A stretch of DNA of 64,000 nucleotides from Delphinapterus leucas. Lineage: Eukaryota > Chordata > Mammalia > Artiodactyla > Monodontidae. The position numbers and the translations under genes are program-made. The stretch covers positions 28,733,650-28,797,649 of the forward strand of contig NW_022098023.1 in the NCBI RefSeq assembly GCF_002288925.2, in the 5' to 3' direction. Positions 1-10,844 of the stretch are shown here, one piece after another. Each line of letters opens with the position of its first letter. Position 1 is the stretch's first letter. The notes under the pieces were generated by a model. It made no database searches, was not told the DNA's origin, and was given only the letters and a program-made list of their open reading frames with translations.

Positions 1-185
1 AGGGAGATCAGCTCGGTGCTTTGTGACCACCTAGAGGGGTGGGATAGGGAGGGTGGGAGGGAGACACAAGAGGTAGGGGATATGGGGATGTATGTATATG
101 TATAGCTGATTCACTTTGTTATACAGCAGAAACTAACACACCACTGTAAAGCAGTTATACTCCAATAAAGATGTTAAAAAAAAAA
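1..185 (+). repeat. LINE-1 3' UTR end (cetartiodactyl L1), 5' part outside window
   Basis: The G-rich stretch with 'gggagggtgggagggagac' and the terminal block 'cactttgttatacagcagaa ... gcagttatactccaataaag atgtt' are typical of young cetartiodactyl L1 3' UTRs. A polyadenylation hexamer AATAAA lies at 164-169 and the poly(A) tail runs 175-185. Orientation is sense to the host gene. The element is cut by the window edge, so its full length is unknown. Confidence 0.85.
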
Positions 186-663
186 GAGAGAAGATAGACA
201 ACATATCTTTAACCTGTTTGCTCTCCAGCAAGCAGAATGTCACTTCTGTCCCTGCTTTGACAGACACCCTGCTCTTTTCCAGGTTTTCAGGTTGGCAAAT
301 TCAGCAGACCTCCCTTAAAGAGTGTATTTGGGACTTCAAAGTATATGCAACCTAAATTCATTTTCTTGCTTATTTTAAATCAGCTATAGTTAAAATTTCA
401 AATTTCCTGATTTTACAATTATTTATATTTTATTTGTAATCATCAGAAATCTTATATGCTTCAGCATATTTTTTAATGAATTTGTCATTAACTATTTCCA
501 AGGTATACACTTGTGGTCATTATCACTGAATCAGAAATGAAGATACCACTTTAGCGTTTTGTTTGATACAAGTTTTATTCATTTGTCTTAGTTTCATGTT
601 AATCATTGAAGATGTTGATGAATGTTTGGTTTTTTGTTTACTTGTTTTTTTCATTACTGCTAG
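186..663 (+). other. Intron upstream of exon 1 (partial), unique AT-rich sequence
   Basis: This is the 3' end of an intron whose 5' end lies outside the window. Beyond the L1 tail I see only AT-rich unique sequence. It ends with a long T-rich tract ('ttttttgtttacttgttttt') and the acceptor TAG at 661-663. Confidence 0.6.
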
Positions 664-808
664 GTGGCTTCAGCCAGATTCCTATGCTGATCCTCAGAAA
701 ACATCTTTGATTCTGAATAAGGATGATATTCGTTGTGGTTGGCCTACCACCATCACTGTTCAAACAAAAGACCAGTATGGGGATGTGGTACACGTTCCCA
801 ACATGAAG
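664..808 (+). CDS. MYCBP2: MYCBP2 exon 1 of window: start of filamin-type Ig domain
   Basis: 145 nt. The first base completes a codon split with the upstream exon, and 48 full codons follow, from WLQPDSYADPQK to HVPNMK. The acceptor is a T-rich tract plus TAG, and the donor is AAG|gtaatt at 809. The peptide KDDIRCGWPTTITVQTKDQYGDVV has the strand pattern of a filamin/ABP280 repeat ('P..ITVQ.KDQYGD'), agreeing with the filamin repeat annotated in human MYCBP2 (roughly residues 2340-2440, from memory). The domain continues into exons 2-5. Filamin domains are beta-sandwich interaction modules; the partner of this one is not obvious from sequence. The frame is open upstream of 664 as well, but splice-site logic and protein identity set the exon start. 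Confidence 0.95.
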
Positions 809-1665
809 GTAATTATATTGGGATTGTATTAGTAGACAACTATGTACTGACTGTTGTAACTAATAAAATTTTAGAAATGGCAAGTGCTTAGATACCATAT
901 GCAGTACCCTCTTTAGATATACGTAATGAAGGAAGCCAAAAAATTGTTTAAATGGCTTGTTTATATTAATCAGTACTCAACTTTCCAAGGTATCTATTTT
1001 TTGGTTTGTTTTTTTACATTTTGCTAGGTGCTGTGGTGGTTCCAAGGAAGGATAAGAAAGTGTCCGTACAAAGAGTGCTAAGCACACAGAGGGAAGGCCA
1101 TTAATACATAAGTGACTGAATAAATCAATGAAAGAATACATTTAAAAATTTTGTACCTATCTTTTAAAAGACTCAAATACATTTTGCATTTGGTACTGTT
1201 GAAACAAGCTTTAAAATATAATATTGATACTTATACATAAATTTGGATTGTAAAAGAGTGAGGATTGGAGCTAGTCATGTGCTATATTGAAGGATATAGT
1301 TCTTTGGATACCTTTTCCCTGAAACATGAATTAATAACGACATTTCAGAGCATATTGTAATGCATGATATTAAGTCCTTTGTGATATAATCTATTAATTA
1401 AATATCTTATTTTAAACTTTTATTATATTTCTGAAAATAGTCAATATTGAACGAAAATTTGTATAGGCAATCCCTAGCCGCCCCTGCCCCCCAAAGTTGT
1501 ATTACAAAGTGATTTGGTTGTTTGGAACTTAGAGTTGATTAAGCCACAAAATCTTTTTTACTCGCAGAGCAGCTGATTTTACCTCAATATTACTTTTTTT
1601 TTTTTAAGACTTTTTTGATGTGGACCATTTCTTTTTTTCTTCTTATTTTTAAAAATAAATAAATT

Positions 1666-1870
1666 GGGCTTCCCTGGTGGCGCAGTGGTTGAGTCCACCT
1701 GCCGATGCAGGGGACACAGGTTCGTGCCCCGGTCCGGGAGGATCCCACATGCCACGGAGCGGCTGGGCCCGTGAGCCATGGCCGCTGGGCCTGCGTGTCC
1801 GGAGCCTGTGCTCCGCAACGGGAGAGGCCACAGCGGTGAGAGGTCCATGTACCGCAAAAAAAAAAAATAA
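1666..1870 (+). repeat. CHR-type tRNA-derived SINE, sense
   Basis: The head 'gggcttccctggtggcgcag' contains a pol III A-box-like GGCGCAGTGG and, at 1719-1729, a B-box-like GGTTCGTGCCC. The body runs through GC-rich 'cggagcggctgggcccgtga' to 'gagaggtccatgtaccgc', followed by poly(A) and (AAT)n. This ~200 bp form is the abundant cetacean SINE. Short ORFs across it (both strands) come from the repeat and are not genes. Confidence 0.9.
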
Positions 1871-1894
1871 TAATAAGTAAATAAATAAATAAAT

Positions 1895-2169
1895 TTATTT
1901 ATTTATGGCTGCATTGGGTCTTCGTTGCTGCACGTGGGCTTTCTCTAGTTGCAGCAAGCGGGGGCTACTCTTCACAGCAGTGCACGAGCTTCTCATCACA
2001 GTGGTTTCTCTTGTTTCAGAGCACGGGCTCTAGTGCTTGGGCTTCAGTAGTTGTGGCACACGGGCTTAGTTGCTCTGCAGCGTGTGGGATCTTCCCAGAC
2101 CAGGGCTCGAACTCGTGTCCCCTGCATTGGCAGGCAGATTCTTAACCACTGCACCACCAGGGAAGTCCC
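1895..2169 (-). repeat. CHR-2-like longer SINE, antisense, tail-to-tail with the previous SINE
   Basis: Read on the - strand it starts 'tgggacttccctggtggtgc', has the same tRNA-like head, then the longer body with 'agttgcaacta'-type segments (on the + strand 'ctttctctagttgcagcaag') and ends in (TAAA)n. Its T-rich start abuts the A-rich tail of the SINE at 1666-1870, making an A/T palindrome near 1879-1906. Confidence 0.88.
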
Positions 2170-2347
2170 AGAACTATTTCAACTACTTGATTTGTACCAT
2201 GAAGAAGCACAGTGCCACTGGAGCCTCTAACTTGACTCATAGGAAAAAAAGACAAGAGACATATAGTTCACATGTCTTAAGACCAGTAAGTAAAACTGTA
2301 TGGAAAAGTATTTGACCCTGATACTAAACAAAAATCAGGCTCTTCAC

Positions 2348-2565
2348 CAGTGGCTTTCAAAGTTTTGGCCATGACCCCCAGCAAGGATTTGTATTACGAC
2401 CCAAACGTACATATATAGGGTGGAAGAGTATGTACTCTTAGTTACATACAATATACATAATACACATTCATACAGTATGCTGCACTCTTATATTTTCCCT
2501 TATATCTTACTTTTTAAAGGAAGATCACACCCCATCAAAGTGATTTCAGGCCCGCTAAGAATTAC
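2348..2565. repeat. Possible hAT-Charlie-type non-autonomous DNA transposon remnant
   Basis: 'cagtggctttcaaagttttg' resembles the CAGTGGTTCTCAAA terminus of mammalian hAT-Charlie MITEs, and the interior 'catgacccccagcaagg', 'acgacccaaacg' and 'aaaggaagatcacaccccat' fits that group. No clear second terminus or target duplication is visible, so the family call is weak. Confidence 0.4.
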
Positions 2566-3019
2566 TCTTTAGAATGCAAAAAGCATCACAGATGATAAGA
2601 AAAAAATTGAACAGAGAAAAAAGTAATTCTGAAAGTGATACAAAAAATCACTCCACTCAAGGACAGAGTTTTGATCACAATACAATATACATTAATATAT
2701 TGAGGGGTTTGTGTATTCACTGATGAATTTCTCACTTAAGTGTATGTAGTGAGTTGTTAAATCCAGTCTTTGAGCCCACAGTAAGTTCCTTATTCATGTG
2801 ACTATGTTGTAGTTACCATTTTCCAGGTAGGCATAACATTTCATTTCTTTTTAATGTTCATACTGTTATGCCTATAGTGTATCTTCAGCTGTATTTTCCT
2901 GTGTTTCCACCTTGCTTTGTTGTCTCTTACTCCATTCTAGTACCTGGGTTGTTTACATCTTACATTTCAGAGTCAGACTTTATGCTTTATCTTTTGTTCT
3001 CCTCTTTGGGTTCTTTTTT

Positions 3020-3215
3020 TTTTTGTGGTACGCAGTCCTCTCACTGTTGTGGCCTCTCCCGTTGCGGAGCACAGGCTCCAGACGCGCAGGCTCAGCAGCC
3101 ATGGCTCACGGGCCCAGCCGCTCCGCGGCATGTGGGATCCTCCCAGACCGGGGCACGGACCCCTGCCCCCTGCATCGGCAGGCGGACTCTCAACCACTGC
3201 GCCACCAGGGAAGCC
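3020..3215 (-). repeat. CHR-type SINE, antisense, with ~15-bp target-site duplication
   Basis: Reverse complement of the same ~200 bp SINE as at 1666-1870: 'gtggtacgcagtcctctcac' at the 3' side through 'gcgccaccagggaagccc'. Direct repeats of 'ctttgggttcttttt' flank it at 3004-3018 and 3216-3230, a typical L1-mediated target-site duplication. Confidence 0.92.
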
Positions 3216-5301
3216 CTTTGGGTTCTTTTTTTAGCCACATGATCTTTCTTTACTTCCTCTTTTTTTTTTTTTTTTTCCTACCTATTTTGCTTCTTGAGGG
3301 CGAGAAGCCCTAAATCTCTTACTCATTATGCTCAAGTTCATATCAGATTTATGTCTAATTTAGAAACCGTATCTAGGAAACTCCAGTAAATACTATTTAG
3401 GAAAAGTGATTTGCATACCTCTTGATGTTTAATTTATTATATCACATTATCATATTAGCTGAAAACAAAATTAGTTCAATCTGTTTTGTTTTCAGCCTGA
3501 TAGCACATGAAGTTTTAGGAGCATTTTAGACTTCTCAAAAACTATTGAAGTATCCTTATGTAGTAATAACCAATTATTTGGAACAAAGAAGTTGGTTTGC
3601 AGGTAATATTTCAGTGAGATCCAGAATCCTTTTTAAAGCAGCAAGTGTTATTGGGTTTTTTTTTAACTTATAAAATGATTATTCCAAGGAAATCTTATTT
3701 AATGAAAAGAGAAACTTGTGTCGGAAATAAAAGAATAACAAAGTTTACAAAGAAGCACAGTTTATGAAAGAAAGCAGAATGGTTATCATTTTATATCTCA
3801 GTACTCCTAGAGTATGAAATTATTCAGTGATTTACTTCAAGGTTTGTAGAACATAGGCAGATGTACTTCTGCTGTTAATTTACTTAGGGTAAATATAGTT
3901 TAAAGAAAGATTAAATCAAAATAGTATTTATAAAAATAGTGGCTATAATTTAAAATCAAACGTCTTAGAATTTGGAAGCGTTTGCTTTTTTTTTCCTTTT
4001 TATTACATTTAAGTTTAAAGCTTTTAACGGTGGCAATGTATATGAGCTGAAGAATTTTACCATTATCTTTAAACTTCTGTGTTTTAAATGTAAGATGGGT
4101 TTTTAATATTTTCAGAGCATTATATCAACCCAAATACTGATTTCTCATAACCGCAACTAAAGATTGTGGTTATTTAATGGAATGTATTTGCTAGCTACAC
4201 TTAACTTTATATATAGACACTGAGAGTCTCAAACTACTGACTCCCTAGAATGGCATTAATAAGAATAATACACATTAAAGACATTCCACATTTCTCTCAA
4301 TTACTTAAGTAATATTGTCACTTTCTTTTATGCAATCCTTTCTATTTCTGTGAAGAGCTTGATGTTGAATTACCTGTTCTTGCCAACCGCAAAAGTAGTG
4401 TCTGAAAAGAACAGAAGAAATTTTGGGTGACTCTCAGAATGATAAAGAGCTAAAGTGGTATTTAAATTGTTTGTAACTTTGTGGTTGCCTAGGGATTGAG
4501 TGTATTTTGCCAATGCATAAACAAATAAATAACAATAAAATGTTTTGTTATAATTTCTGGAAAGTATTTCTGAATATTGTTTATGAGACAATTTATACTT
4601 TCAGTGTTTTAAAATGCCTTAGGAAGTCTGTTCTTTGCATCTCTACAGTAAAGTATAGATAAAAGATATCCCCATATTATTGTTGAAGAAGCTGAGTTGG
4701 AAAGTTTAATTATCGATAGGTTGCTTAGCTCTAATAGTTTGTGTTGGTGACAAAACTATCTAATAGTACTCTTTTTGCAGAGTAAATAAACATCTTTAAG
4801 TTTTAGGTATAAGATTTGTTTTATTAGCTGTTAATTTCTAAGATACCTATCAATGGAGTACTTTTTCTTCTGCAAAACAGTATGGCTAAAATTGAGATCA
4901 GTGCTTTAAAATATGTGAAGATTGCTGGCAAGTAATTATACCTGAATTACCGGATAAAATAATTTAATGTTAGTCCCTGCAAGAATGTAGATTCGTTTGA
5001 CTATCCTTTCCTGGACTTTATTAATGGCTGCCTTTGTTTTTATTTTGTGTTTTGATATTTTTGATTATTTATTCCCAAAAACAAGGCCTCTCTTTTACAC
5101 TTTGTTCAGGATTCCTACTGAGGTGGAACCATCTTGATCATTCTGGCAATGTTAAATAATCTTTGAAAGGAATGCCCAAGAGGGACTAGTGGTAACAAAA
5201 TGTATAGGATTGTGAGTTTACAATTGTGTAAATTGCTTCTTTTGATGTGTTACGGACAGTTATATAATAATAACATTTGGTTTTTATAATATCATGGTTA
5301 G

Positions 5302-5517
5302 GTGGAAGTGAAAGCCGTTCCTGTTTCTCAGAAAAAAACATCTTTACAACAAGAGCAAGTAAAGAAACCTCAAAGGATTCCTGGCAGTCCTGCAATAACA
5401 ACTGTACCTTCTAATACTGACATGACTTTTGGTGGGCTGGCATCACCAAAGCTGGATGTTTCATATGAACCAATGATAGTGAAGGAGGCTCGATATATTG
5501 CCATAACAATGATGAAG
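5302..5517 (+). CDS. MYCBP2: MYCBP2 exon 2: filamin-type domain with polar inserted loop
   Basis: 216 nt, 72 codons, phase 0 at both ends, VEVKAVPVSQKK to YIAITMMK. Acceptor TTAG|GTG, donor AAG|gtaatt. VEVKAVPV and YIAITMMK look like beta strands. Between them about 40 residues rich in K, Q, S, T and P (QKKTSLQQEQVKKPQRIPGS...) look like a flexible loop, so the filamin fold is interrupted by a disordered insertion encoded within this exon. The length is a multiple of 3, but skipping it would remove core strands. Confidence 0.96.
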
Positions 5518-6059
5518 GTAATTTGTTTTACTTATCAGAAAAATTTTATTTTTTCACCATTCATTCATTTAACAGACATTTCAGTGATTCAAACTCAGAT
5601 ACAAATCACAGGTCTAGAGAGTTGTTGATAGATGTCAAACTTGCAATGTTTTTTTAAGGATAATGTTCTTTTCCTACAAAGAGTATTTTCATTTGTTTTT
5701 GGCAGAAGTCTAGAGAGGTTTCCAGTTGTAGATCAAGTTAATTCAATCAGAGATTGAGATGTTTGGAAACTGGATTTCATTTCCTACAAGCGTACTTGTC
5801 AATTTTCAATTTACCAGTACTCCTAGGACATAGCCCTTCAGGGATTCAGAGTTACCTAGGTCCCCTTTAACTTTGGGTTCTTCCAAATGCCAGACTCATC
5901 TCTTTGGGTTTCTTACTTCTTTAGGCTTTTTACCTCTTTGGTGCCTTTAGATAGATTTAAAAAAAAAATTTTTTTTGTCCAGCTTTTTTAGTTATCTTTA
6001 GAGGCAATGTTAGTCTAAATTATCAAGATGGTTGTTACTTGAAATAGAAGATAGGAATT

Positions 6060-6667
6060 ATGCTATTTTCAGAGAGCAGTGGTGAGCCATTGAAGGCTTT
6101 CAGTTGGAGGAATGGCATGATTAGATTTGTGTTTTATAAAGATCATGGTGGAATATGGAGAATGTAGTTGGGAGGATAATCAAGAGACATGGTTTGGTTT
6201 AAGTCTCTTTAGGAGACTGTTGCCTTAATCTGGTGAGATATACTGATCCCTTGGACTAGAGAGTTGTCAATTAGGGTAGATTCAAGAGATATTTAGGATA
6301 GATTAAGACTTAGTGGCTAATGGATATGGGGTAAAGAGAAAGGTAGGAAATAAAAAATGGAGTTCACACTTTGAGCTTGAGTAGTGAGATTGATAATGTT
6401 GGAGAAGGGGCAGATTTTGGTTGAGGAAGATAACAGGTCCAGCTTTTGATGTGATGAGTTTTAGATATCTCTGAAATATCCATGTGAGGATATATAAAAA
6501 GAAGTTGGAACTACAAACCTGAAGTGATCACAGTCTTACCTCAAGAAAAGAATTGGAGAATCATCAGTACTTGTATTACTCATGAAATTATGGAAACAGA
6601 TGATCTCTATCTAACGTGGCGAGAGGAGAGGGAAGTTCCAGGACCGGGTCCTGAGGAACATCAATAT
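6060..6667 (-). repeat. L2 (CR1-clade) LINE fragment, antisense
   Basis: 'gccattgaaggctttcagtt ... ggcatgattagatttgtgtt' through 'ccaggaccgggtcctgagga' follows the reverse complement of L2 ORF2 in order (consensus-like 'gccattggagggttttgagcag', '... actgagccctggggcac'). It is purine-rich on this strand, as expected for antisense L2, and old and divergent, with no open frame. The same element probably resumes at 7575. Confidence 0.7.
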
Positions 6668-7225
6668 CAGTGATTCTCAAACATTTGTCCACATCAGAAT
6701 CATCTGGAGCTCTTATTTATTTATTTTTCTTTTTAAAATAAATTTATTTATTTATTTTTATAAATAATTGCTTCATTGCTGCGCGCGGGCTTTCTCTAGT
6801 TGCAGCGAGCCAGGGCTACTCTTCATTGTGATGCGTGGGCTTCTCATTGCGGTGGCTTCTCTTGTTGCGGAGCACGAGCTCTAGGCATGCGGGCTTCAGT
6901 AGTTGTGGCACGTGGGCTCAGTAGTTGTGACTCGTGGGCTCTAGAGCACAGACTCAGTAGTTGTGGTGCACGGGCTTAGTTGCTCCGCGGCATGTGGGGT
7001 CTTCCCACACCAGGGCTCGAACCCACGTCCCCGGCATTGGCAGGCAGATTCTTAACCACTGCGCTGCCAGGGAAACCCCGTGGAGCACTTATTTAAAACG
7101 GAGATTTTCCCACCATCCAAAGATTTAGATTCAGTAGGTCTGAAAAGAGGTTCCAAAATTCACGTATAAAACAAATATGCAGAATGATTCAGGTTCAAAA
7201 GCTATACTTTGAGAAATATTGATTT
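6668..7225. mobile_element. MER5-like hAT MITE, interrupted by a CHR-type SINE
   Basis: Left part 6668-6719 begins 'cagtgattctcaaacatttg' and contains 'agaatcatctggagctc'. Right part 7081-7225 contains 'ttagattcagtaggtctg' and ends 'atactttgagaaatattg'. Together these are the ends and interior order of a MER5A/B element (CAGTGGTTCTCAAA ... TTTGAGAACCACTG). The two halves are separated by the SINE at 6720-7079. Confidence 0.75.
6720..7079 (-). repeat. CHR-2-like SINE, antisense, inserted in the MER5-like element
   Basis: Antisense SINE with (TTTA)n at its 3' end and the head complement 'ctgccagggaaacccc' near 7079. Flanking near-identical copies of 'tggagctcttattta' (6705-6719) and 'tggagcacttattta' (7081-7095) are the target duplication. 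The body is longer than usual because a unit like 'cagtagttgtggcacgtggg' recurs three times around 6896-6980. Confidence 0.9.
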
Positions 7226-7334
7226 ACAAGACAGATAAATAAAAAAAAAGAAAGAAATGAAAATGGAAACAACATTGGCAAGAATACTAGCCAAAGGGCT
7301 AGTACAAAGTAGGACACCAGCTCTTACCTTTGCC

Positions 7335-7525
7335 ACTTTTCCCCCCATGTTGCATATGGCAACTCATTTCATCCTCATAACAACCCTATAAATGACTATT
7401 TCTTATTCCCATGTTACACATGTGGAAACTGAAGCACAGAGAGGTTGAATAACTTGCCCAAGGGCACACAATGACGGAGAGTCTGATTCCAGATTTGATT
7501 TTCGTACTTCCCCCAACTACCTTAT
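7335..7525 (-). repeat. MIR SINE, antisense
   Basis: 'cctcataacaaccctataaa', 'gtggaaactgaagcacagag' and 'aataacttgcccaagggcac' are the reverse complement of the MIR core and flanks in the correct order. No target duplication remains. Confidence 0.88.
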
Positions 7526-7574
7526 GCCATGTCCTGAAAGTCACAGAAAGCTGTTTAAGATGGGTTAACAATGT

Positions 7575-7960
7575 TAGGCTGCAGAGTGAAGTCCTGAAAA
7601 GGATCTAGCAGTGATCAGTGATCTTGGCAGGAGCAGCTTTAGAGGCATAGTCAGTTGATTAATTTGTAGATGAAGAAGAAGTGAAGATAGCTAAAGACAA
7701 AACGAATGTAGATAAGTCTTTCAAGGTGTTTGGTTATAAAAAGGAACAGAGGAAATGGGATTGAGTGAAGGCTTTACAGTCTGAGACTGAATATAGAAAG
7801 ACATGTTTTAATACTGAAGAGGAGACAATTGAGAAGAAGGGAACAATGTAGATACTCCAAGAGATAATAATAGTATCTGTTGCTCAGGTGGAGGGATTGG
7901 CTGTACATAGGAGGAGTATTGCATCTTTCACTGTACCAGGAGAGGGAGAAGAAAAGAATT
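7575..7960 (-). repeat. L2 LINE fragment, antisense (continuation of the copy at 6060)
   Basis: 'cagtgatcttggcaggagca' and 'agtctttcaaggtgtttggt' parallel the L2 antisense consensus pieces 'ggtgaccttgacaagagcag' and 'aactctttcgaggagttttg', in the order expected after the part at 6060-6667. Boundaries are approximate. Confidence 0.5.
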
Positions 7961-9309
7961 AATACAATTGCTAATAAATTTGTAGGTTGTGCAGCAAAGA
8001 ATTATTTATGATAGCAATTATATGTTTTAGATTGGAGATGGGAGTGATTAATCTTAGGGTCAAGATTTTGAAACAAAGGGAAAAAATGAAATAGTCATTG
8101 TAGAGAACGGAGAGAAACTGATCAGAAAAGACTTATCAGACATCCTTGGAGAATCAGTTGAATTGAAGATCCTGTGTTAACAGTGCAGCGTGAGTCTTAT
8201 GAACTCGAATAAGATAATCATTTGGATTGAGTCGGCATGGACCTTGTGCCAGATAGTTCAACAAAAGAGCAGTGACTGAGAAGGAAGTTGAGCATATGGT
8301 GGTTAAAGAAAAGACAGCGGAACCCAGCTGGTTTGGAAGGGAAAATAAAAGTGGATTCAGAGAGAGAAATTTAAGGAGGTGAGAAGGACTAGAAATCTAA
8401 GAATAGATATGGTAGGAGTTATGGAGGCAGAGAATGGAGCAGGCCATTTTATTTTGGTATCAGAGATTGAACAGTTCTGAGTAACATCACAGGTCTGTGA
8501 CTTTTGGTACGAGTGGCTGAAACAAAGTTGAAGTTGAGATTATTGAGGTTGAAGAAATAAAGGAACTGAAAAGCTAGAGTTTTGGATGCGTTGTCCACGA
8601 TTAAAGAATTTGAAGCTAAATATTCTCATTCATTTCAACTTTTTTTTAAGAGATTTAGTTTCTGGACTCCTTACCTCCCTAATTATTCTTTTAGTTTCCT
8701 ATGAACATACTTAGGTTTGTGTAATTTCTTTTGAAAATCTAGTTACCAGAACTGAATTCAGTATTTCAGGAATGTTCTGAGAGGCCCAGGTTAAGGCAGT
8801 TACAGAATACCATTTCCAAACTGTCTCTTTGAGATATTAATTCACGTTCCAGGAAAGGGGATTCTCTTATATCAGCCATTCACAGATACCGTGTGCTACC
8901 CAGTAGTGAACTAAATATGGTGGAGGATGTAAAAGTGAGATATGATCTATCCTTTCATTGTTAAATAGAATAATATGTATTTGAGGGAAATTGTTGGAGT
9001 AGAAAACCCATTGTACTGTGAATCTGGAAACTTGAGTTTTCCTGCTATTAACACCGTTGTAATCTTGTTAGACTTACCCTGAAATTGCATTTTCCTCACT
9101 TGGAACTTTTTAGTAGGTGACAGAAGCTAGGTCATTTCTAAATCACTTTCATGAAAAAAGCGAGGGTGGGGCGAAGGAAGGGGACTTGTGAGTGGTGTGG
9201 GTGTGCTTCTCTTTGCTGTAAGTATAGTAGTAGTTAGAAATGAATGAACAATTGGAGAACTTTACCTGAACCTTGAAAGGTTAATTTGGAATTGCTGCAG
9301 GAATATAAA

Positions 9310-10505
9310 AGTATTGGAAATAATGCAACAAGTTTCATGTACCTACAACCCATTTTTATCTTTACATTTCACCAAACTTTTTCAGATCTTTTTGTTATTT
9401 CTGTTACGAAACAGATTGTTAACAGTACAATTGCAACCCTCTGTAAACCCTTCTCCCTGGACCCATTCCCATCCCTTCCCTAGAGGTAACCACTGTCCTG
9501 AAGGTAATTAGTGGTTCTTCTTCCCCAGATACATTTTTTTGTATTTTACTGAGTACAAATTAATCTATAAGGAATATAGTATTTAGAATTTTGTGTATTT
9601 TTCAGAAGTTTATAAAAATGGTATCATATGCACCCATCACTTTGCCAGTGTTTGTCCAACATTGTTTTTAAGGTTTAGTCATGTAGCTGTAGTGCATTCA
9701 GTTTATCTGCTTTGAAGTATTCCAGTGTATTACTGTTCCATAATTTGTTCATTCCTCTTCTGATGGGCATTTAGGTTGTTTCTAGTTTTTTTCACTACTG
9801 TAAATTGTATTGAAATAAACATCCTCGTATATGTCCCCTTTTGCACATGAGCGAGAGTTTTTCTAAGATACATATCTAGAAGTGGAACTGCTGGATAGTA
9901 GGACATACCTGTCTTCAGCTATATTAAATATTGCCAAAATTTATATGCCCATGAGCAACGTATCAAAATGCTAGGTACTTCATGTTCCTACCAGCATTTG
10001 GTTCTTACCAGCACAACTTGATGACTGGGATAGGATCATCTTGTTGTTTTAATTTGCATTTTATTGATCCGCAGTCTAGTTGAATAACTTGTCAAATGTT
10101 TATTGGCCTTTCAGATTTCCCTCTTCAGTGACTTGCCTTTACTCACTTTTCTTTTGTGTTGTTTCTGTCTTTTGTATTGATTTGTTCTGTATATATTATG
10201 GATTCATATCCTGTTAAGGTTAAATGAATTACGAATCCCCTTCTTCCAGGTGAAGGCTTAACTTTGCCATTTCTTTATAGTGTCATTGTCTTGGAGAAAT
10301 TTAAAATTTTAATGTGCTCAAAACATATTATCTTTTTCTTCTTCTGAATTTGTTGATGTTTTATTTGTTACATCTATGTCTTTAACACACCTAGAATTTA
10401 TTTTTGTAAATGGTGTGATGTAGGTAATTGAGTTTTTTCTTTTTCTCCTGTATGGATAACCAGTTGTCTCAGCACCACTTATTGAATGTTCTATCAGTGC
10501 ATTAG
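9310..10505 (-). repeat. Old L1 (L1M-type) 3' ORF2 / 3' UTR fragment, antisense
   Basis: The run 'gatgggcatttaggttgttt', 'agaagtggaactgctggata', 'tttaatttgcattttattga' and 'gataaccagttgtctcagca' is the reverse complement of the C-terminal ORF2 to 3' UTR part of mammalian L1, collinear over about 1.2 kb. It ends about 50 bp before the acceptor of exon 3 and may supply part of its pyrimidine tract. Confidence 0.85.
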
Positions 10506-10556
10506 TTAAGAATGTTTCTAATGATTTTGTGATTCTTGCTCATCTCTTTCTTAAAG

Positions 10557-10612
10557 GTTTATGAAAATTACTCATTTGAAGAACTGCGTTTTGCATCACC
10601 AACTCCTAAGAG
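10557..10612 (+). CDS. MYCBP2: MYCBP2 exon 3: short filamin-domain exon
   Basis: 56 nt, phase 0 in and phase 2 out; reads VYENYSFEELRFASPTPK plus two bases of Arg. Acceptor AAAG|GTT after a T-rich tract, donor AG|gtgagg at 10613. It links the loop-bearing exon 2 to the C-terminal beta strands of the filamin-like domain. Its length is not a multiple of 3, so skipping it would break the frame. Confidence 0.95.
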
Positions 10613-10740
10613 GTGAGGATCATTTTCTCAAAGCGTAGCCAAAACATGTGTTGCCAACTGCTTATAACTAAGATCACCCTGCGTTCCAACCTTATTTTCT
10701 ATAAATAAATATAGGATTTAAAAATTCCTGGTAGAGATTT

Positions 10741-10844
10741 TTTTTTAACATCCTTATTGGAGTGTAATTGCTTTACAATGTTGTGTTAATTTCTGCTCTG
10801 TAACAAAGTGAATCAGCTATATGTATACATATATCCCCATATCC
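10741..10844 (-). mobile_element. 5'-truncated young L1 insertion with 14-bp target-site duplication
   Basis: 'aacatccttattggagtgta ... agtgaatcagctatatgta' is the reverse complement of the same L1 3' end seen at 1-185, preceded by a T run (the poly(A) tail). The 14-bp direct repeat 'cctggtagagattt' lies at 10727-10740 and 10845-10858. Only about 100 bp of the element was copied, an extreme 5' truncation. Confidence 0.93.

Larger units (their letters stand above)
809..5301 (+). other. Intron 1: three CHR-type SINEs, one hAT-like remnant, otherwise unique AT-rich sequence
   Basis: GT donor at 809, AG acceptor at 5300-5301 (4.5 kb). It holds SINEs at 1666-1870 (+), 1895-2169 (-) and 3020-3215 (-), and a possible hAT-type remnant at 2348-2565. 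From about 3300 to 5290 I recognise nothing specific; it is AT-rich and non-coding in appearance. Confidence 0.85.
5518..10556 (+). other. Intron 2: nested L2 / MER5 / SINE / MIR cluster and an antisense L1
   Basis: GT donor at 5518, AG acceptor at 10555-10556 (5.0 kb). Contains antisense L2 pieces at 6060-6667 and 7575-7960, a MER5-like element (6668-7225) split by a CHR SINE (6720-7079), a MIR at 7335-7525 and an antisense L1 at 9310-10505. Between 8000 and 9300 I see purine-rich, unassigned sequence. Confidence 0.8.

Noticed and set aside
1579..3313. Several ORFs of 60-130 codons on both strands rich in Pro, Arg, Gly
   Set aside because: They lie over CHR-type SINEs and repeat nearly the same peptides (e.g. 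GMWDPPGPGHEP), which also recur at 59239-59442. They are translations of the repeat.
9286..9511. Overlapping 65-codon ORFs
   Set aside because: Mostly within or beside the antisense L1 fragment and without conserved features.
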